Assembly (NCBI GenBank): GCA_013054445.1
Contig: JAAMPI010001542.1
Location: forward strand, 1-13,240
Length of the DNA: 13,240 nt
Reading direction: 5' to 3'
DNA from: Cudoniella acicularis
Taxonomy: Eukaryota; Ascomycota; Leotiomycetes; Helotiales; Helotiaceae
The notes below the pieces were generated by a model that saw nothing but the letters and a program-made list of their open reading frames with translations, made no database searches and was not told where the DNA came from. Both the position numbers and the translations under genes were made by a program. Each line of letters opens with the position of its first letter. Within the stretch, counting starts at the first letter, position 1. Shown here one piece after another: positions 9,226-13,240 of this stretch.

Positions 9226-10983
9226 ACTGAGGGTTGTCGTTCGACCCGGCAAGCATGGCTTTGCGTCAAATCGGGTAAATCTATTGGGACTGGACAAAGA
9301 GGTCAACCACGGAATACGATAGCAGGATCGAGGAATTTGAATTTGTCGTTCTTACCCTATTAGCGTGTATGTTCTGTAATTTTGTGGTTAGCATCTAGGT
9401 TCCTTAAACTTCTTCTCTCTTGCCTGCAGCTCTCTAATTGAACAGACTTTGAACATTTTTCTGACGTGAAATATACACCCGTTTAACAACGCTGTTTGGT
9501 AGAACGGGCAACTTGGTCGAGCGACACGAAAAATTAGAAAGCCTCCACACGAGTTCAAAGTCCTTGTTTCAATCGGCGATCAAAATAGCATCAATCGCAA
9601 CAAACAGATATGTAGGTCGGCATTGCATGCTGATAAATCGTCCACGTGTTCGAAGTCTGTGATCATGCCCAGAACGTTTTTGTTGACGCAACGGTGATGC
9701 TAATTGCAGACTTGGAAAACACAGAGAGACTGGATTCTTTAAGATTAATGCCAGACAAAATGGAAAGTGAAAATAACTTGGAATCTGATCTCACTAGAGA
9801 AATGGTTTCGAGTATAAGAATGAAAAGGAGATTAAGGAGGGTCATTGGAGAGAATACGCTCTCTATTATCATAGCCAAACTTTCTTTTTCGCAAGGTACT
9901 TCGTAGTTCACGTGCGACGTGTCTTCAGGCTTACGAGTACCAATCTCAGAACAACTGCCTCTTCTTTTCCTTCTAACTTCTCGCAAACTTGATTTCTCTG
10001 TCTTTTTGTTGTAATTTTGGATCGCAACTCGTATTTCGTTTGATCTTGTTGTATTTATAGAAGGCAAGTTGAGATAAATTCGCATGGTAGTGTAGCACAT
10101 CGAGTGGTGTCCAGAGCCTGGTCCCCAACAAGGCGAGAGGCACCATCCAAACAGATTTGAATATCGCGATCAGACCTGTATTTTCAATTTGATCTTCATG
10201 TTTCGTAAGGCGCATTGGTGTCAACAGTTTGGCGGAAGAATTACTCTCACACAAGTGTGTAGAACAGGCTAGAGAACGTTGATGAGTCGTGTCCTAAGCC
10301 GTGTCGTCGAGTTGTGCATGCAGCGTGCAGTTGCTGTTGCAGCCTCAAAACGTGGTCGTCAGCTCGCTGAGAAGAGATCCGACCGGCTGCGTCGCTTCTT
10401 TTCTGTTAGCTCTTGGGTTTCGATCGATCTGATGTTGTGCGCGGCCGAGTAGGAGAGTGGCGTGATGGTGTTGATGCGGGAAGGTTTGCCCTGCGAAGAT
10501 CAAAGGAGGTGGTTCCAAAGTTCTCCTCCTAGCCCAACGGCTAACCTTAACTGTAAGTAGGCACATAAAAGGCTGGTGCTATGGCTGCGGCTAGGCGGTT
10601 TTCTACCGGTTGACACGTTGCGTAGGTTTCCTATTTTGCTTTGAAGTGCATCCCCTAATGTATGTTCGGATATTTTATTAGGATGAGGAGCGAGTTGCGA
10701 TTGATGAGATGGATGCAGGAGGCCTCGTAGTACAGGGTAGTTTAGGTTTGAAGCTCTTCCGTAGTATAATGCCGCACTGAACTGAGTCCTGGACTACAGT
10801 GCTCCTTACCTGCATTGAGTAGTCTTGTACTACTTGAGTTCTGTGCTCGCTGTACGACCCCGAGTCGAGTCAATGGAAGTCTGGAAGAGAAACGGATTAA
10901 ACCCCCAACTTCTCAGTAGTGATAGCTCAAAGCCTACCCTCGGTACATCTACAGCGGGGAGTCGGAAACCTCTAAAATGGAAA
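9226..10983. other. 3' flank of the DUF1996 gene and gene-free DNA
   Basis: The first 250 bases or so are the likely 3' UTR, with no canonical AATAAA. Beyond, the longest frame is 145 codons on the minus strand (9663-10100), Ser/Leu-rich and unrecognised, opposite a shorter charged plus-strand frame. A 6-bp hairpin (AGTAGT, 5-nt loop, ACTACT) lies near 10818-10834. I see no RNA gene or mobile element. Confidence 0.4.
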
Positions 10984-11029
10984 CAGCTAGGTGCAGCTAG
11001 GTGCAGCCAGGTTCAGCCCTCTTCAGCCA
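10984..11029 (+). repeat. Decamer tandem repeat (CAGCTAGGTG, about 4.6 copies)
   Basis: Two perfect copies of CAGCTAGGTG (10984-10993, 10994-11003) are followed by CAGCCAGGTT, CAGCCCTCTT and CAGCCA. The register is constant and divergence increases to the right. A ten-base period does not preserve a reading frame, which argues against a coding repeat. Confidence 0.8.
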
Positions 11030-12141
11030 ACCGCACGGCCAAAACGCAACGCCTTTGCGGCACATATTAAAGTCTGACGGCTCTGAGGTTGCGGCTTCGA
11101 CCCCGACTCGTGCCAGCCGGCTTCATGGTTCCTCTGGTCGTGAGAAGAATCATCTCAAGGGTTTTGACAAAATACGACGGCAATCACCACACGAACCCCA
11201 CTAGCTTGCGATTAATGGAAGATATAGGCAGTTATGTGACCAATCGCATCTATACCACGCCTTCCCGGGAGGTAGGTGACATCCAAATGCGCTTATTAAG
11301 TTAATATGGACAGCTCATAGGTTTGCAGCTCCGCGGCCGCGTTCTAAACCTCGTCTTTGTTTCTGTGGTTCTTCTGTGCCTCCCGCGTCATGGAAACTCC
11401 CAGTGTTTCAATCTCCCAGCGCCGATTTCGATCAGATGAAGGGTTCAGGCCCCCGGGATTAACCCAGGTTTGCGCAAATGTTTCTCAGGCAGCATGTCAC
11501 GACCAAACAACCATTCACGGCTTGGACCTGGAGCGCCCGGTGCGCCAGCCAATCTTCTCCAGTGTTTCCATGCACACCATCGACGAGGACCTGATAAAGT
11601 TAAAAGTTTGAGGACATGAGACGAACGCGGAGTCGGTGAGTGGAGGAGGCTCATAGGGCACCTCCATGGACCTCAACCATGGTGCTGCGTGCCCTGAACC
11701 ATCGCCCAAACACCCGCTTCAAGGGCAAGACGGCGACCTCAACACCGACACGGACGCAACTTTCCCCCCTAAAGATATATCGCCCCGAACGGTAAAACCA
11801 TCTGCACAACGCCAACGCCCTCGCTGAAGCTACAACTCGAGCCTGGAACGACCTCCTTAGCTCTTCCCGGCAACCATCCGCATGAAAATGCCACGTGTGG
11901 GCGAGCCAAACAGCCCCCCTGTGCTTGCGCTGGCGTCGCGGATCATGTTCGTCCAAAATCCCAACAGGGCGGATTGCACAGATTAGCCTGTCGACGGGCA
12001 TCGCTTGGGGGCCTCATGGTGCTCCCAGTGGGTGCTGGATCAGCGATCGAGTGCTTTTTGGAGCGTTCGCTGGGCTCATTTCCTCGATTCTTGGGGCTGC
12101 TGCTGGGCCACTGAATGGGGTTGCTCCCCCTCGCCAGCTCG
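11030..12141. other. Gene-free DNA with overlapping shadow frames
   Basis: The sequence is richer in G/C than the blocks to the left, which lengthens random open frames on both strands (116 codons on minus at 11651-12001). None shows conserved motifs, consistent splice structure or a good start. A CCAAT motif lies at 11549-11553. It may be part of a long upstream region of the right-edge gene. Confidence 0.4.
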
Positions 12142-12162
12142 CCAATGCAGGTCGCAGCCAAT
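12142..12162 (+). promoter_or_regulatory. Paired CCAAT boxes upstream of the right-edge gene
   Basis: Two CCAAT motifs in the same orientation lie at 12142-12146 and 12158-12162, followed by a pyrimidine-rich stretch at about 12306-12333 that fits a transcription start. Such sites are bound by the fungal HapB/C/E (Hap2/3/5) complex. The distance to the start codon at 12933 implies a leader of around 600 nt, or unrecognised upstream exons. Confidence 0.35.
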
Positions 12163-12747
12163 CGCATCTCGCCATTTTTCGTTGCAGTTCCCTCCCGGTT
12201 ACCCATTCGCGAGCATTTCCAGTCCGAGCATCAGCATCGCATCGACTTTTGTTATGTTCAAACTCCTGCAGCTTGCGGCGCCAACTGCCCACTGCCCACA
12301 TCAATTTGTTCCTCTCTTCTTTCTCGAAACAATAGATATAAGGTCTCAACAATGCCGCCGCCGCCAACATCGACAGAGTTTCAGCGACTGGTATAGCTCT
12401 TTTAATGCCCCGATTGTGTCACGATTAATGCTCGAGTGGAGTCAGACCTGTGTGTTATTTTCGTCCCTCAAGAAGATCCGAATCTATCCAACCACGAATT
12501 TCTTTTGCCCCTCAAGTCCCGCACTGACCGAACGGTCGGATTCATGACTTTTAATAATAGAAGGTCGATTTTCTACGACAACCGAGAACGAAGGTTGAAA
12601 ATGGAAACGTCGTTGAGAAATACAACTTGCAGCAAAGGCCACACTCATCCACCATGGAACACGACCGGAGTACTACGCATTGCGAAATGCGAATCAATAT
12701 GTGGATTTTGTCAAAAGGAAACCAAGACGGCTGCAAATTTGCGCAAG

Positions 12748-12846
12748 GTAAAATGTCTTTCCAAATTGTTTCAATTGAATCTCCTAACATAATCAGCATG
12801 TTGCAATCCATATAAAAAAATGAACAACTAAATCTCACCATTGCAG
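12748..12846 (+). other. Putative intron in the leader of the right-edge gene
   Basis: Exon-like sequence ends GCGCAAG before donor GTAAAA; 99 nt later there is a branch-like ACTAAAT (about 12828-12834) and an acceptor CCATTGCAG at 12838-12846. A further donor GTAAGT follows at 12872-12877. The intron is probably in the 5' UTR or interrupts an upstream ORF; the exact transcript cannot be settled by eye. Confidence 0.45.
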
Positions 12847-12932
12847 AAGGTTCAAGCGGTCGAGGTCGGCTGTAAGTCTCTCCCCCCTATTCTCAACACA
12901 AACACCGGGTGTTAATTCCCCGACGAAGCGAA

Positions 12933-13240
12933 ATGCCACAATCATTCGATCGCGAGTCTTCTTCTTCATCAAGAATCTCCCACGACGACATGGACATCGA
13001 GACGATTCCCCGCCGAGACAGCAACGCACCTCGTCAGCAAAGACCAATGCCATTGCACTCCAACACTGATCCCTTCTCTCCCTCCGCAGTCCTAATGTCC
13101 ATGCACCAACACGCCGGCTCTTCGCGGTCCTCCTATCCCTCCAGCTCCCAACTGATGTCACATTCCCAACCTACCACTCCCCTCCCCATGACATCCTACT
13201 CCTACTCCTCCTCCTCATCCTATAACACCCTCACCGACCC
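12933..13240 (+). CDS. N-terminus of a Ser/Pro/Gln-rich protein, cut by the window edge
   Basis: An open frame of 102 codons from the ATG at 12933 (G at -3) runs through the right edge without a stop. It begins MPQSFDRESSSSSRISHDD, then has PRRDSNAPRQQRP, then a Ser/Tyr/Thr/Pro/Met/His-rich low-complexity stretch (SSRSSYPSSSQLMSHSQPTT and a YSYSSSSSY segment). This is an intrinsically disordered N-terminus of the sort common in fungal transcription factors and signalling proteins, but no domain is visible, so no function is assigned. A polypyrimidine-CCGCAG at 13076-13089 could also be a splice acceptor; with the donor at 12872 it would skip this ATG yet join the same frame, so the true N-terminus is uncertain. 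Confidence 0.7.
   Translation, partial: MPQSFDRESSSSSRISHDDMDIETIPRRDSNAPRQQRPMPLHSNTDPFSPSAVLMSMHQHAGSSRSSYPSSSQLMSHSQPTTPLPMTSYSYSSSSSYNTLTD

Noticed and set aside
9663..10100. 145-codon minus-strand open frame
   Set aside because: Ser/Leu/Ile-rich with no known motif, no evident promoter, and opposite a charged plus-strand frame; in moderately AT-rich DNA this length can arise by chance.
11086..11125. tRNA-like B box (GGGTCGAAGCC on the minus strand)
   Set aside because: The A-box-like motif is only about 12 nt away and no acceptor stem or anticodon arm can be folded.
11651..12001. 116-codon minus-strand open frame
   Set aside because: Arg/Val-rich product typical of a GC-rich shadow; no family resemblance or start context.
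12005..12547. 180-codon plus-strand open frame
   Set aside because: Overlaps several other open frames on both strands, covers the CCAAT/pyrimidine-rich promoter-like region, and has a Trp/Ser/Cys-rich non-protein-like composition.

Overview
The window reads as nuclear DNA of a filamentous ascomycete (Pezizomycotina; Leotiomycetes is a guess, not shown). The grounds are short introns of 50-97 nt with GTATGT/GTAAGT-type donors, CTGAC/CTAAC-like branch sites and YAG acceptors, a Pil1/Lsp1 eisosome gene of the filamentous-fungal type, a fungus-specific DUF1996 secreted protein, and AT-rich gene-free blocks of the kind left by decayed transposons. There are no operons, and I see no tRNA, rRNA, CRISPR array or intact mobile element.

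Layout. 1-1146 is upstream DNA. 1147-2699 (+) is a five-exon gene for a 357-residue Pil1/Lsp1 eisosome core protein; a poly(A) signal candidate follows at 3176. 3182-4133 is AT-rich. 4134-4811 (-) is an intact single-exon gene for an unrecognised 225-residue coiled-coil protein with a good N-myristoylation motif. About 5000-5960 is another AT-rich block that looks like a degenerate repeat. 5960-7900 is mostly empty, apart from a 50-codon ORF at 7127-7279 that has a TATA box and a strong start context. 8124-9225 (+) is a two-exon gene for a 334-residue secreted DUF1996 protein whose last five codons look frameshifted. 9226-12140 holds no gene I can support, only a small decamer tandem repeat. 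About 12142-12932 looks like promoter and a long leader, possibly spliced, for a gene that starts at 12933 (+) and runs off the right edge. Its visible 102 residues are Ser/Pro/Gln-rich and disordered.

The genes do not form an obvious pathway. Two have a plausible link to the cell periphery (Pil1 at eisosomes, the myristoylation candidate at a membrane), and DUF1996 is secreted; that is a loose observation, not evidence of a cluster. I did not find a clear new system. The items most worth checking are the DUF1996 C-terminal frameshift, the lone coiled-coil/myristoylation gene between AT-rich blocks, the small ORF at 7127 and the unresolved 5' structure of the right-edge gene.
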